From the NCBI RefSeq assembly GCF_900107285.1, contig NZ_FNPK01000003.1, positions 1-64,000 on the forward strand: DNA of 64,000 nucleotides. Direction: 5' to 3'. A program made the translations under genes and the position numbers. The notes below the pieces were generated by a model, which worked only from the letters and a program-made list of their open reading frames with translations, searched no databases and had not been told where the DNA came from. Of the stretch, positions 15,163 to 22,546 are shown piece by piece. Origin of the DNA: Acinetobacter kyonggiensis (GTDB lineage: Bacteria > Pseudomonadota > Gammaproteobacteria > Pseudomonadales > Moraxellaceae). The stretch's first letter is position 1. Each line of letters starts with the position of its first letter.

Positions 15163-16413
15163 ATGACAAATTTATCACTATTAACTGACGATAAAGTAAT
15201 TTCTGATGAGGCAAAAGAACTAGCTGAACAGGCAATAAAACTAAAACAAAAAAGTTCTGACTTTGATATACGCGAGTTTCCAACAGAATTAATTGTCGAC
15301 AAATATACTAGACCAATTCCAGAGATTGATAATAAAACAGAACTATTTATGCCTGAATATCAGCGCGAATTTAAATGGTCTATAAAACAACAATCAGAAT
15401 TTATAGAATCGGTAATCACAGATTTACCCATTCCTTATATTTATGTAGCAGATGTAAGTGATGGTGACAATGAAGGGCGTATAGAGATTATCGATGGGTC
15501 TCAACGTATTAGAACGATAGCAAGATTTTTGAATAATATGTTCGAGTTAGAGAGTTTGACACTTGTACCTGAATTAAATGGTTTTAAATTCAAAGATCTC
15601 AAAGGTTCTCGACAGTTACGACTTAAAAGAAAAACAATACGCTTTATAGAGCTTATAGGTGTTGATGAGGAAGCTCGACGTCAAATTTTTTATCGCCTCA
15701 ATTCTGGTGGCGTTACTCTAAATCCAATGGAAATCCGTTTTGGGACAAATGATGGAGAGTTTTTATTATTTTTACAAGAGTTGGCAAAAGATGAAAAATT
15801 TAAGCGTTTATGCCCCATCTCTCAGGGTAGAATTAGGAATAGAGAATATGAGGAAATGCTATTGAGATTTTTTGCGTATCGTTTTGACATGGAATCATAT
15901 GTAAAAGAAGTTCGTAGTTTTTTAACAAATTTCATGGCTAAAATGAACGGGAAATATATTTATAAAGAGGGAGAATCTAAAATAATTTTTGATCAAGTTC
16001 ATTTTAGAAATGTATTTGAGGAAATGCTAAATTTTGTCGATAATAATTTTGAACCCTTATATTTCAAAAAAAGTATAAAAAATATTTCCGTACCCCGTAT
16101 TCGCTTTGAGGCATTATCAGTAGGTGTCTCCTTAGCCTTGAGTAGTGGGCAACCAATTTTTAAAGAAAATATTCCTGAATGGTTAAATTCGGATATCTTT
16201 TCTACATTAACTGATAGTGATGCTAGTAATTCTATTCCTAAATTAAAAGATAGGACTTTTTATGTGGTTAATAACCTTTTAAATCTACCATGGCAACCAT
16301 CATCTACTGCTTTTATTAAATCTTTAGCTGGGAAATCTGTCATTCCTTTCTTAGAGCAAGGGCCTGATGAAGAAGAAGTTGGTATTCGTGGTGATCAATA
16401 TGACCTATTTTGA
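15163..16413 (+). CDS. DUF262-domain protein of a putative defence cassette
   Basis: This 416-residue protein carries the DUF262 (ParB/sulfiredoxin-like, GmrS-type) signatures: MPEYQREFKW (63-72), IIDGSQR (109-115) with the DGxQR nucleotide-binding motif, and FYRLNSGG followed by NPMEIR (176-192). The C-terminal half is helical. There is no DUF1524/HNH nuclease domain, so it is not a full GmrSD-type type IV enzyme. It probably acts as an NTP-dependent sensor or switch for its partner. The ATG at 15163 follows a GGGAG SD. It overlaps the HEPN gene by 14 bases. Confidence 0.88.
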   Translation: MTNLSLLTDDKVISDEAKELAEQAIKLKQKSSDFDIREFPTELIVDKYTRPIPEIDNKTELFMPEYQREFKWSIKQQSEFIESVITDLPIPYIYVADVSDGDNEGRIEIIDGSQRIRTIARFLNNMFELESLTLVPELNGFKFKDLKGSRQLRLKRKTIRFIELIGVDEEARRQIFYRLNSGGVTLNPMEIRFGTNDGEFLLFLQELAKDEKFKRLCPISQGRIRNREYEEMLLRFFAYRFDMESYVKEVRSFLTNFMAKMNGKYIYKEGESKIIFDQVHFRNVFEEMLNFVDNNFEPLYFKKSIKNISVPRIRFEALSVGVSLALSSGQPIFKENIPEWLNSDIFSTLTDSDASNSIPKLKDRTFYVVNNLLNLPWQPSSTAFIKSLAGKSVIPFLEQGPDEEEVGIRGDQYDLF

Positions 16414-17095
16414 TTCTGCCGAAGTGATATTTACAGAAAGGCATGAAGAAATGAACGACTTCTTAACTAAATTCCAGCTTTTGAAGGATGAAGCTGGAAT
16501 TGGTATTAGTAGAAATCAAGAACATATTTTAAAATCCAACATTGTACTTATGCAATACAATATTCTTGAAAGCACATTTCTAGAATTGTACAAGTGTCTT
16601 TATAACTATTTAAAAAATTGTAGCTTATCTGTGGATGCTTTAAATAAGTCTTTTACTTACAATATGTACTCGATTATCAAGCGCTCACATCAAAAAAAAC
16701 ATGATCGTATACAGCGTCAACTCTCAGATAACACATCAACGTTAAACTTTTCAAACTGTGCTATGCAAGTTTGTTTTGATCTAGATCCTGAAGAGCAAAA
16801 ATTTCTTGTCAATGGCAATCTTGATGGGAAAAAAATCAAGGAATTTCTAACAGCCTTTGGAATAGATATAGCTCTATTAAATGAATTGGATTTATCTCAA
16901 ATTCAGACACTTAAAGATAATCGCCAATTATTAGCACATGGAGGCTCATCATTTTCTGAAGTGGGTAAACAAATATCTTGGGAAACTTTAGAAAGTAATG
17001 TAAATACATTAAAACAATTATTTAATAAGTCAAAAATTCTGCTAGAAGGTTTTTGTAATAATTTAGATCAAGAGGCTATTGGATTAGCGTCTTAA
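16400..17095 (+). CDS. HEPN-domain protein (MAE_28990/MAE_18760 type), predicted RNase effector
   Basis: In this 231-residue all-helical protein, residues 174-181 read NRQLLAHG, which gives the RX4H catalytic motif of HEPN RNases (Arg175, His180). It resembles the RiboL-PSP/MAE_28990-type HEPN families. The ATG at 16400 lies inside the end of the DUF262 gene. An in-frame ATG at 16367 with a weak SD is an alternative. Translational coupling implies a fixed ratio to DUF262. The gene runs tail to tail with the methyltransferase, overlapping it by 20 bases. Confidence 0.8.
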   Translation: MTYFDSAEVIFTERHEEMNDFLTKFQLLKDEAGIGISRNQEHILKSNIVLMQYNILESTFLELYKCLYNYLKNCSLSVDALNKSFTYNMYSIIKRSHQKKHDRIQRQLSDNTSTLNFSNCAMQVCFDLDPEEQKFLVNGNLDGKKIKEFLTAFGIDIALLNELDLSQIQTLKDNRQLLAHGGSSFSEVGKQISWETLESNVNTLKQLFNKSKILLEGFCNNLDQEAIGLAS

Positions 17096-18098
17096 AGCTC
17101 ATCCCAATTATTTCACCCAACCTTACAGGAACAGCATTACCTATCATACGTCCGACCCCTTTAAAGTTAATTTTTTGAGGGGTTTCGGTAAACTGATAGT
17201 TTTTAGGAAAAGTCTGAAATAGGGCTGCCTCCCTTAGTGAAATTCCACGATTTTGTTCAGGATGGCCAAACCTACCATTACCAAAACCAAAGCATAAAGT
17301 GGTCATTGTTGGAGCAGGCTTATCCCACTCCATTCGGCCATACACAGCAGGATATGATTTTCCTGATTGCTTTTTGTGGCATTCTGCTCTTAGGTCTTCT
17401 GGCCAATCCCTCCAAGTCCCACCAGGTATAGATTTTTTGATCCTTTGAAGATTTAACTCACTAAGCTTGGCTGCAATATGTAATGGATCTTTTGTAGACT
17501 TTTCGCCAGCATGTAAAGGCTCTAATTTACCTATAACCTGCTTAACAGTAACGGGCTTTATATGAGTTGGAGGTAATAATTCAATATATCCAATTTTAGA
17601 TGCTAAAACGACATGTCGTTTTCGAGTTTGTGGGATGCCATATTGAACACATACAACTTCTTTAGAAAAAACTGCATAACCCAATAACTTTAATTCATCT
17701 ACAAAATCTTGATAAACCTTGTGTTTAATAACTTCTGGGACATTCTCCATAGTTACCAACTCAGGTTTAACCTCCTTTATCAAACGCGAAAAATGATACA
17801 GCAAAGGCCATTTTTTGTCTTTTGTTGTGTCTTTACCTTGATTATATGTAGAGAATGGCTGGCATGGGGCGCACCCTGCTAGTAGTCTAATACTTCCCTT
17901 AGAGTACCATGATGAAATTTCAGAAGCAGTTACATCTGCAACATCCTTGTGAACAAATATTGCTTTATTATTATATTCGTAAGCGAAATGACATTCTTCA
18001 GCGATGTCATAACCTGCTTTAACTTTAATTCCTGATTTAATTAAACCTGCTGTTAGACCACCAACACCACAGAATAAATCTACTGCTTCAATTTGCAT
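17076..18098 (-). CDS. DNA (cytosine-5) methyltransferase
   Basis: This 340-residue enzyme has motif I DLFCGVGG (7-14), motif IV GCAPCQPFS with the catalytic Cys at 79, motif VI ENVPE (118-122), motif VIII QTRKRHVVLAS (157-167) and motif X GNAVPVRLGEI near 325. A variable target-recognition region lies at about 195-285. It is complete and should methylate C5 in a specific DNA site. It is convergent with the DUF262-HEPN pair, so it has its own promoter and probably marks self DNA for that module. Confidence 0.95.
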   Translation of the reverse strand: MQIEAVDLFCGVGGLTAGLIKSGIKVKAGYDIAEECHFAYEYNNKAIFVHKDVADVTASEISSWYSKGSIRLLAGCAPCQPFSTYNQGKDTTKDKKWPLLYHFSRLIKEVKPELVTMENVPEVIKHKVYQDFVDELKLLGYAVFSKEVVCVQYGIPQTRKRHVVLASKIGYIELLPPTHIKPVTVKQVIGKLEPLHAGEKSTKDPLHIAAKLSELNLQRIKKSIPGGTWRDWPEDLRAECHKKQSGKSYPAVYGRMEWDKPAPTMTTLCFGFGNGRFGHPEQNRGISLREAALFQTFPKNYQFTETPQKINFKGVGRMIGNAVPVRLGEIIGMSFKTLIQ

Positions 18099-18145
18099 AT
18101 CTTTAATAAACCTCGCCTCAGTCTATATGATATATGTTTTTTCGT

Positions 18146-18228
18146 TTGACATCGAGGAGCTAGTGAAAATATTTAGCATTCCCTTTAATTGATTTTCCTG
18201 AGACCCACCCCTGTGTGGGTTTTCTTTT
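18146..18228 (+). ncRNA. possible short RNA: promoter-like hexamers followed by a terminator
   Basis: TTGACA (18146-18151), a 17-18 base spacer and ATATTT/TATTTA (about 18169-18175) are followed by the hairpin ACCCAC/GTGGGT (18203-18220) with a T-rich tail. This would give a transcript of about 45-50 bases. Alternatively the hairpin only stops read-through from the HEPN gene, which would be antisense to the methyltransferase. Confidence 0.3.
18203..18228 (+). terminator. intrinsic terminator
   Basis: ACCCAC pairs with GTGGGT (6 bp, loop of 6), followed by TTTTCTTTT. It insulates the phage early promoter from transcription that enters from the defence cassette. Confidence 0.75.
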
Positions 18229-18287
18229 GTCTATTAAAACATAAACAAAATATTTATAAAAATAACTATATTTTTCGAGTTAAAACA

Positions 18288-18316
18288 TTGACTCGTTTTA
18301 TAGTTTTAACTATATT
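18288..18316 (+). promoter_or_regulatory. rightward early promoter with embedded CI-type operator
   Basis: TTGACT (18288-18293), a 17-base spacer and TATATT (18311-18316) form a good sigma-70 promoter. The operator TATAGTTTTAACTATA (18299-18314) fills the spacer. Its first 15 bases are identical to the operator before cro, 4.6 kb away. The repressor should therefore silence the 18389-22546 operon in the lysogen. Confidence 0.8.
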
Positions 18317-18334
18317 TATCTCATACCCAATAAA

Positions 18335-18374
18335 AAGCCCTGATTACTTTCGACGGCGATCAGGGCTTCTTCTT
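18335..18374 (+). terminator. leader terminator between the early promoter and its first gene
   Basis: AAGCCCTGAT pairs with ATCAGGGCTT (10 bp, loop of 14), followed by CTTCTT. It begins about 20 bases after the -10 and ends 15 before the ATG at 18389. It is either an attenuator that needs antitermination or a 5' stabilising stem. Confidence 0.65.
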
Positions 18375-18388
18375 ACAGCGAGGCCAGT

Positions 18389-18709
18389 ATGAATCAAAAT
18401 CCATCTCACAGTCAAACCCCAGAGCTTGACGCTAACAAAAGTCAAACGACTGAGTGTACTCTTAATATTCCATCAACGGGGATCCTTTACCAGCATCCGC
18501 CATCAAGCCAGCAAATTGCAAAGGCAAACAAACAAGCCAAAGTTAAAGCAGTCTTCAAAGAATTCATGGCTATTTCTCTAATCGTTGGTACTTCAGTATC
18601 AACAGTATTCACAGTCCGTAGTTGTTCAAATGACGTAGATCGTCAGCATGCTCAAGCTCTAAAATATCAATTGCAATTCTCCGCTTCATCAAATGAAGGA
18701 GCACGTTAA
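18389..18709 (+). CDS. hypothetical protein with one membrane segment
   Basis: This 106-residue protein is the first gene of the rightward operon. The N-terminal half is polar and Ser/Gln-rich. A single hydrophobic stretch at about 70-88 (MAISLIVGTSVSTVFTV) precedes a short polar tail. No family is recognised. Its stop overlaps the next ATG (TAATG). Confidence 0.6.
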   Translation: MNQNPSHSQTPELDANKSQTTECTLNIPSTGILYQHPPSSQQIAKANKQAKVKAVFKEFMAISLIVGTSVSTVFTVRSCSNDVDRQHAQALKYQLQFSASSNEGAR

Positions 18710-19245
18710 TGACGACTCTTCAGCTAATTAAACAAACCTTATCGCCAACGCAAGTTTTCGAAGCCTTGGCCAAAGATTTCAAAATCGAATTTGCAGAAAT
18801 TGATACCAATGACTGGGAACTCCTAACCCATCAAAGTCGTTTAGGTTTTGCTGATTTCTTTGGTGGCTTTATTAAGTTTCGTTTTGCTCAAACCTTGGAT
18901 GAAAGTTTGAAACGTGCTCAAAAAGCTAAAGCAGAAAAGTATTTTTCTGAATGCGTTGGATTAGATGGCGATAAAAACGAACGCTATCGAATTGGAAAAT
19001 ATCCTAGCTTTTATGTGCTTAAACCCACTGGGCGTAGTGGTATCAATCTTGATGACTTCATTATCTACAAAGAATCACAAGGCAATTTAACTCCTGTAGA
19101 TAAAGACGAAGCAACTGAGTCGCTCATCAAAGGATTAATTTCAGCCCGTAAAGCAAAACGTAATGCTGAGTATTACGACGCTTTAAACAATATTGGCCAC
19201 TATCAATCTGATGACTATAAGAAATGGGCTAAAACCCATCGTTAA
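18709..19245 (+). CDS. phage early hypothetical protein
   Basis: This 178-residue soluble protein begins TLQLIKQTLSPTQVFEALAKDF and contains SRLGFADFFGGFIKFRF. No domain is recognised. It is coupled to the previous gene by a one-base overlap. A 73-base gap follows before the Fis-like gene. Confidence 0.65.
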   Translation: MTTLQLIKQTLSPTQVFEALAKDFKIEFAEIDTNDWELLTHQSRLGFADFFGGFIKFRFAQTLDESLKRAQKAKAEKYFSECVGLDGDKNERYRIGKYPSFYVLKPTGRSGINLDDFIIYKESQGNLTPVDKDEATESLIKGLISARKAKRNAEYYDALNNIGHYQSDDYKKWAKTHR

Positions 19246-19318
19246 TGATCCTGATGAATTTGGAATTAAGAACTCCAATGGCACAAACCTTTTCTGAAAA
19301 CAATTTATAGGTAAAAAA

Positions 19319-19588
19319 ATGGTAACAGCCACACAAAAAAACGTACTGAATATTGATGTCGAGAAAGTAGTTGAAATTCTTCGTGATAACAAAGGTAAAG
19401 CCTACAACGCTCTACTTGTTGAATTTGAAAAAGTCATGCTTGAAGAAACATTAGTCATGACTCGCGGCAATCAAACCAGAGCTGCTGAAGTACTTGGGTT
19501 AAATCGCGGAACGCTACGTAAGAAGATTTCATATTTGTCTTCTTATCGGGCCACGATCAAAGCACAGGAGCAAATTCATGAGCAATAG
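19319..19588 (+). CDS. phage-encoded Fis-like nucleoid protein
   Basis: The C-terminal region of this 89-residue protein (about 36-72) is a Fis DNA-binding domain: EFEKVMLEETLVMTRGNQ and TRAAEVLGLNRGTLRKKI. The TRGNQTRAA and NRGTLRKK blocks match E. coli Fis closely. The N-terminus is shorter and differs. Fis bends DNA, stimulates lambda excision and shapes promoters. A phage copy beside int suggests a role in excision or in early transcription. It ends in a junction cassette shared with two other genes. Confidence 0.85.
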   Translation: MVTATQKNVLNIDVEKVVEILRDNKGKAYNALLVEFEKVMLEETLVMTRGNQTRAAEVLGLNRGTLRKKISYLSSYRATIKAQEQIHEQ

Positions 19589-19781
19589 ATTTTATCTTGC
19601 ATGCTTCCGTGACAATGTTGGTTCAAGTGTTGGCTGGCAAGGCTACCACTACTCCGCTATCACCCGGACACTAAAAGTTTTCGGGGCAAAAATGACACAT
19701 CAATTTAGCAATGTAAGTGTTGGGGAAATTGAAGAATTAGTCATCAATGCAAAATTGAAAGAAGCGACTTGGAGAGCATGA
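19578..19781 (+). CDS. small hypothetical protein
   Basis: This 67-residue protein (RFYLACFRDNVGSSVGWQGY, ITRTLKVFGAKM) has no known domain. Its ATG overlaps the end of the Fis-like gene by 11 bases, with an SD GGAG seven bases upstream. Its stop overlaps the next ATG as ATGA. Confidence 0.6.
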   Translation: MSNRFYLACFRDNVGSSVGWQGYHYSAITRTLKVFGAKMTHQFSNVSVGEIEELVINAKLKEATWRA

Positions 19782-20203
19782 TGATAAACAATCAAATTAA
19801 ACCTGATTATTCTACCGATGTAGCAAGCTTTGTTAAAAATGGCTGTGTTATTGCACTTGCCGTAAATACAAACAAGACTAACTTTAATTATTGTAATGCT
19901 GATACCACTGTTAAAAGTGCTGAGCGTCCTAACAGCCATCAAAACCATATCTTACGCACACGTGCTGAAAAGCAAGGTTTAAAAAGCTATAAGCCTGTTG
20001 CTTCATGCAGATCGTGTGGAACCGCCGACCGATCTGTTAAGTCTAATATTTGCCTTGAATGCGATAGACGCAGAGCGCGGGCTAAAACAGAAATGAGTGC
20101 TAAAAACTTAGAGGCAATTGGTCATTACCTGCTTAGTAAAGATAAGTCGGTCAAGTTCACCAGTGGCAGCAAAAAATACGTTTTAAAAGTTGAGGTGGCA
20201 TGA
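19778..20203 (+). CDS. zinc-ribbon phage protein
   Basis: Residues about 75-97 of this 141-residue protein carry two CxxC pairs, CRSCGTADRSVKSNICLEC, consistent with a zinc ribbon, followed by a basic stretch (DRRRARAK). It may bind nucleic acid. The ATG at 19778 is chosen for the GGAG SD and the ATGA overlap. Confidence 0.65.
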   Translation: MMINNQIKPDYSTDVASFVKNGCVIALAVNTNKTNFNYCNADTTVKSAERPNSHQNHILRTRAEKQGLKSYKPVASCRSCGTADRSVKSNICLECDRRRARAKTEMSAKNLEAIGHYLLSKDKSVKFTSGSKKYVLKVEVA

Positions 20204-20898
20204 TGGAATTAACTTTAGAAAAACTTGATCAACTTGATCAAGAGTTCGAAAAATTTAAAGCAAATTTGGTAAATACTGAAAATAAACCACTTAAAGACAT
20301 GGTTGCTTTTCTTGATAAACATCGCCCGAATAAAACATTTCAGCTCTGGGCCTTAATGATGATTGATCGTGAAAAAAAGCGTGAACATACAGAGTTCTTA
20401 TCTTCTCAACTCTGGACGGCTGAAGATCAAATTAACGAGCTTTTAGGTCGTGGTGCTGAAGTTATTAAAGAGCGTGATGAGCTACTGGAAGCCATTAAAA
20501 TTCATGCGCCCGACTGGGAATCGAAATTGCTCTGGTGTGTTGAGATGGCTGAAGAACCTGATTCGCCTTTTGAGCAAACTCCTGCAAGCAGTAAATCTAT
20601 TGCTCAACGCGTTGTAAAGCGCTATCACGAAATTAACAACAATAGCTATGACACTGATATAGCTAAATCAATGAACAATTGTATTCGGGTTGCAATGTGG
20701 CATGGCACACCAGAAGAACATGTAGCGAAAATTTTATTCAATGAAGCTTGGTTTGACTTACCAATGTTTAAGTGTGATTCAGCAGATCGAATTGACCAAG
20801 CCTTCAAAGCTAAAGATTTAGTCAAATGCACAAACCAAGGCAAAGTCTTGGTTACCAAAGATATTGATGAAGCCAAGCGCTTCTTTGGAGTTGCGTGA
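20200..20898 (+). CDS. phage early hypothetical protein
   Basis: This 232-residue protein starts with a helical, charged region (LEKLDQLDQEFEKFKANL) that may form a coiled coil. It contains several Trp and Cys residues without a clear motif. No family is recognised. Both ends overlap neighbours by a few bases. Confidence 0.6.
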   Translation: MMELTLEKLDQLDQEFEKFKANLVNTENKPLKDMVAFLDKHRPNKTFQLWALMMIDREKKREHTEFLSSQLWTAEDQINELLGRGAEVIKERDELLEAIKIHAPDWESKLLWCVEMAEEPDSPFEQTPASSKSIAQRVVKRYHEINNNSYDTDIAKSMNNCIRVAMWHGTPEEHVAKILFNEAWFDLPMFKCDSADRIDQAFKAKDLVKCTNQGKVLVTKDIDEAKRFFGVA

Positions 20899-21308
20899 TG
20901 GATATTCAGAAAGAATGGGATTTATTTGTAGCGCACCTCAGAACTCTGGGTGTTGTGAAAATTGGTCGAAATGCTTTGGGTGTTATTACTAATCTAACGC
21001 GTGAAGGAAATTGCTCGCTTGGGTATAACGATATTGAATTGATGTGGAAAACATGGCAAGTAGCCAAAGCTCAAGTGGTGCAGGAAGGGTTTGTGGTGAT
21101 GCCAAAATTATTGAGTGATGAACTGGCAGATGAATTAGCAATTGATGCCTTTAATAATATTCAAAGCATGTTTGATTATGAGCACAGAGGCTCAACAGCC
21201 ACACACCGGGAAGAAATTCGATTGAGATGGTGCAAAAACAAAGCTAGAGACTTTCAAGAAAACTACAAGGCCATGATCGAAGCACAGGAGCGAAGTCATG
21301 ATAGCTAA
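20898..21308 (+). CDS. phage early hypothetical protein
   Basis: This 136-residue protein is not recognised. The ATG at 20898 overlaps the upstream stop (TGATG). A GTG one codon earlier is the alternative. The C-terminus (EAQERSHDS) is encoded within the repeated junction cassette that also supplies the SD for the methyltransferase gene. Confidence 0.6.
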   Translation: MDIQKEWDLFVAHLRTLGVVKIGRNALGVITNLTREGNCSLGYNDIELMWKTWQVAKAQVVQEGFVVMPKLLSDELADELAIDAFNNIQSMFDYEHRGSTATHREEIRLRWCKNKARDFQENYKAMIEAQERSHDS

Positions 21309-21780
21309 AGTTCTTGATCCTTGTTGCGGTTCGCGTATGTTCCACTTTGATCGTCAAAATCCTAATGTGGTTTTTGGTGATATTAGATCTGAAAGCCATG
21401 TTTTGTGCGATGGTCGTTCACTTGATATTGCACCGGACATTGAAATGGATTTTCGTGCAATGCCATTTGAAGATGAAAGCTTCCATGCAGTAGTTTTCGA
21501 TCCACCTCACTTACTTCATGCAGGCGATAAAAGTTGGCTGGCGCTGAAGTATGGAAAACTTAACCAAGATTGGAAAGATGATCTTACTCGTGGTTTTTCT
21601 GAATGTTTTCGAGTGTTAAAACCAAATGGCATGCTGATTTTCAAATGGAACGAAACCCAAATTAAAGTCAGTGAAATTTTAGCCTTAACCAATCAAAAAC
21701 CATGGTTCGGACACCCTTCTGGAAAACGTGCAAATACGCATTGGATTGGATTTATGAAGATGGAGCAAAGTCATGATTGA
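21298..21780 (+). CDS. SAM-dependent methyltransferase, probable DNA modification enzyme
   Basis: In this 160-residue protein, motif I is KVLDPCCGSRMF (4-15) and motif IV is VVFDPPHLL (about 64-72). A DPPH tetrad is usual for amino (N4/N6) methyltransferases. RVLKPNGMLIFKWNE follows as a Rossmann strand. It is short and lacks an evident target-recognition domain. It probably modifies phage DNA or nucleotides to avoid restriction. It overlaps both neighbours. Confidence 0.75.
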   Translation: MIAKVLDPCCGSRMFHFDRQNPNVVFGDIRSESHVLCDGRSLDIAPDIEMDFRAMPFEDESFHAVVFDPPHLLHAGDKSWLALKYGKLNQDWKDDLTRGFSECFRVLKPNGMLIFKWNETQIKVSEILALTNQKPWFGHPSGKRANTHWIGFMKMEQSHD

Positions 21781-22018
21781 GAAGACCGAAAATTCATTGA
21801 ATCTTGGGCTTGAACAAGTTGATGTTTTAATCAGAGAGCTACAATCAACATTTGATGAGTTTAGTAATGATCTAGGCCCTCTCTCGCTTGATGAATCTGG
21901 TGTTTCAATTGAAATAAAATTGAAGTCGAGTACTCACTCGTATGACTTAGCTCAATTAAAATTGCTTAGAGCTGAGTTGGTTGATCCAATTGTGAATAGT
22001 TTGAAGGAGATTTCATGA
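21773..22018 (+). CDS. small hypothetical protein
   Basis: This 81-residue acidic helical protein (LGLEQVDVLIRELQSTFDEFSNDL) has no known domain. The ATG overlaps the methyltransferase gene by eight bases and uses the repeated GGAGC junction. The stop overlaps the next ATG (ATGA). Confidence 0.6.
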   Translation: MIEKTENSLNLGLEQVDVLIRELQSTFDEFSNDLGPLSLDESGVSIEIKLKSSTHSYDLAQLKLLRAELVDPIVNSLKEIS

Positions 22019-22272
22019 GTATTCGAAAAATTAAATCAGTCCTAAAAAAGAAAAATATTCCTTATGAGCTTATTGATATTGATCATGCGACATGTTGTTC
22101 GGAAACAACATGGGGCATTATTTTTAAGGAAGAAATCAAGCAAAAAATAATTGAATTATCGAACGGCGAGATAACTAAGAATTATTTTCAATTTGGATTT
22201 GGTGGAAATGCTGAACACCTTGCAAAATTATTGGATGCCTTACCAAGCTTAAAAAAAGCAAAGGGAGCTTGA
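22015..22272 (+). CDS. small hypothetical protein
   Basis: This 85-residue protein begins with a basic helix (IRKIKSVLKKKNIPYELIDID) and has two adjacent Cys (ATCCSETTWG). No family is recognised. An AAGGAG SD lies before the ATG. It is coupled to the gene before it. Confidence 0.6.
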   Translation: MSIRKIKSVLKKKNIPYELIDIDHATCCSETTWGIIFKEEIKQKIIELSNGEITKNYFQFGFGGNAEHLAKLLDALPSLKKAKGA

Positions 22273-22273
22273 T

Positions 22274-22546
22274 GTGAGTGTTCCAGAACTAAAAACAGAA
22301 GATTACTTATTTATGAGGTACAAAGCTCTTGTTGTTCAGCTTGAAGATGTGTGCAAGGACTACTACCCCAACCTCACAAAAAAAGTAATGAATGAGCGAG
22401 CTTGCAAACAAGAGTTTCCTTTTCCGTGCTTTCGACTAGATAAAAGTCAAAAATCACCATATTTTGTCCATATTAGTGAATTGGCAGTGTGTATTAATCA
22501 GCGCCATGAAACTGCGAAAAAAGACTATGCTACATTTCACCGATGA
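22274..22546 (+). CDS. PrtN-like protein next to the integrase
   Basis: This 90-residue protein resembles the pyocin activator PrtN family: LFMRYKALVVQLEDVCKDYY, PFPCFRLDKSQKSPYFVHIS and ELAVCINQRHETA. PrtN activates pyocin genes in Pseudomonas. Here it is the last gene before int, so an excisionase or directionality role is at least as likely. It starts at GTG with an SD (GGGAG) and overlaps the integrase gene tail to tail by 17 bases. Confidence 0.7.
   Translation: MSVPELKTEDYLFMRYKALVVQLEDVCKDYYPNLTKKVMNERACKQEFPFPCFRLDKSQKSPYFVHISELAVCINQRHETAKKDYATFHR

Noticed and set aside
15163..16413. Full GmrSD-type type IV restriction enzyme
   Set aside because: Only the DUF262 half is present. 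No DUF1524 HNH motif is found in the C-terminal half or in the next gene.
18189..18392. Rightward 67-codon frame
   Set aside because: It covers a terminator, a promoter with operator and a leader hairpin. The composition is not protein-like.
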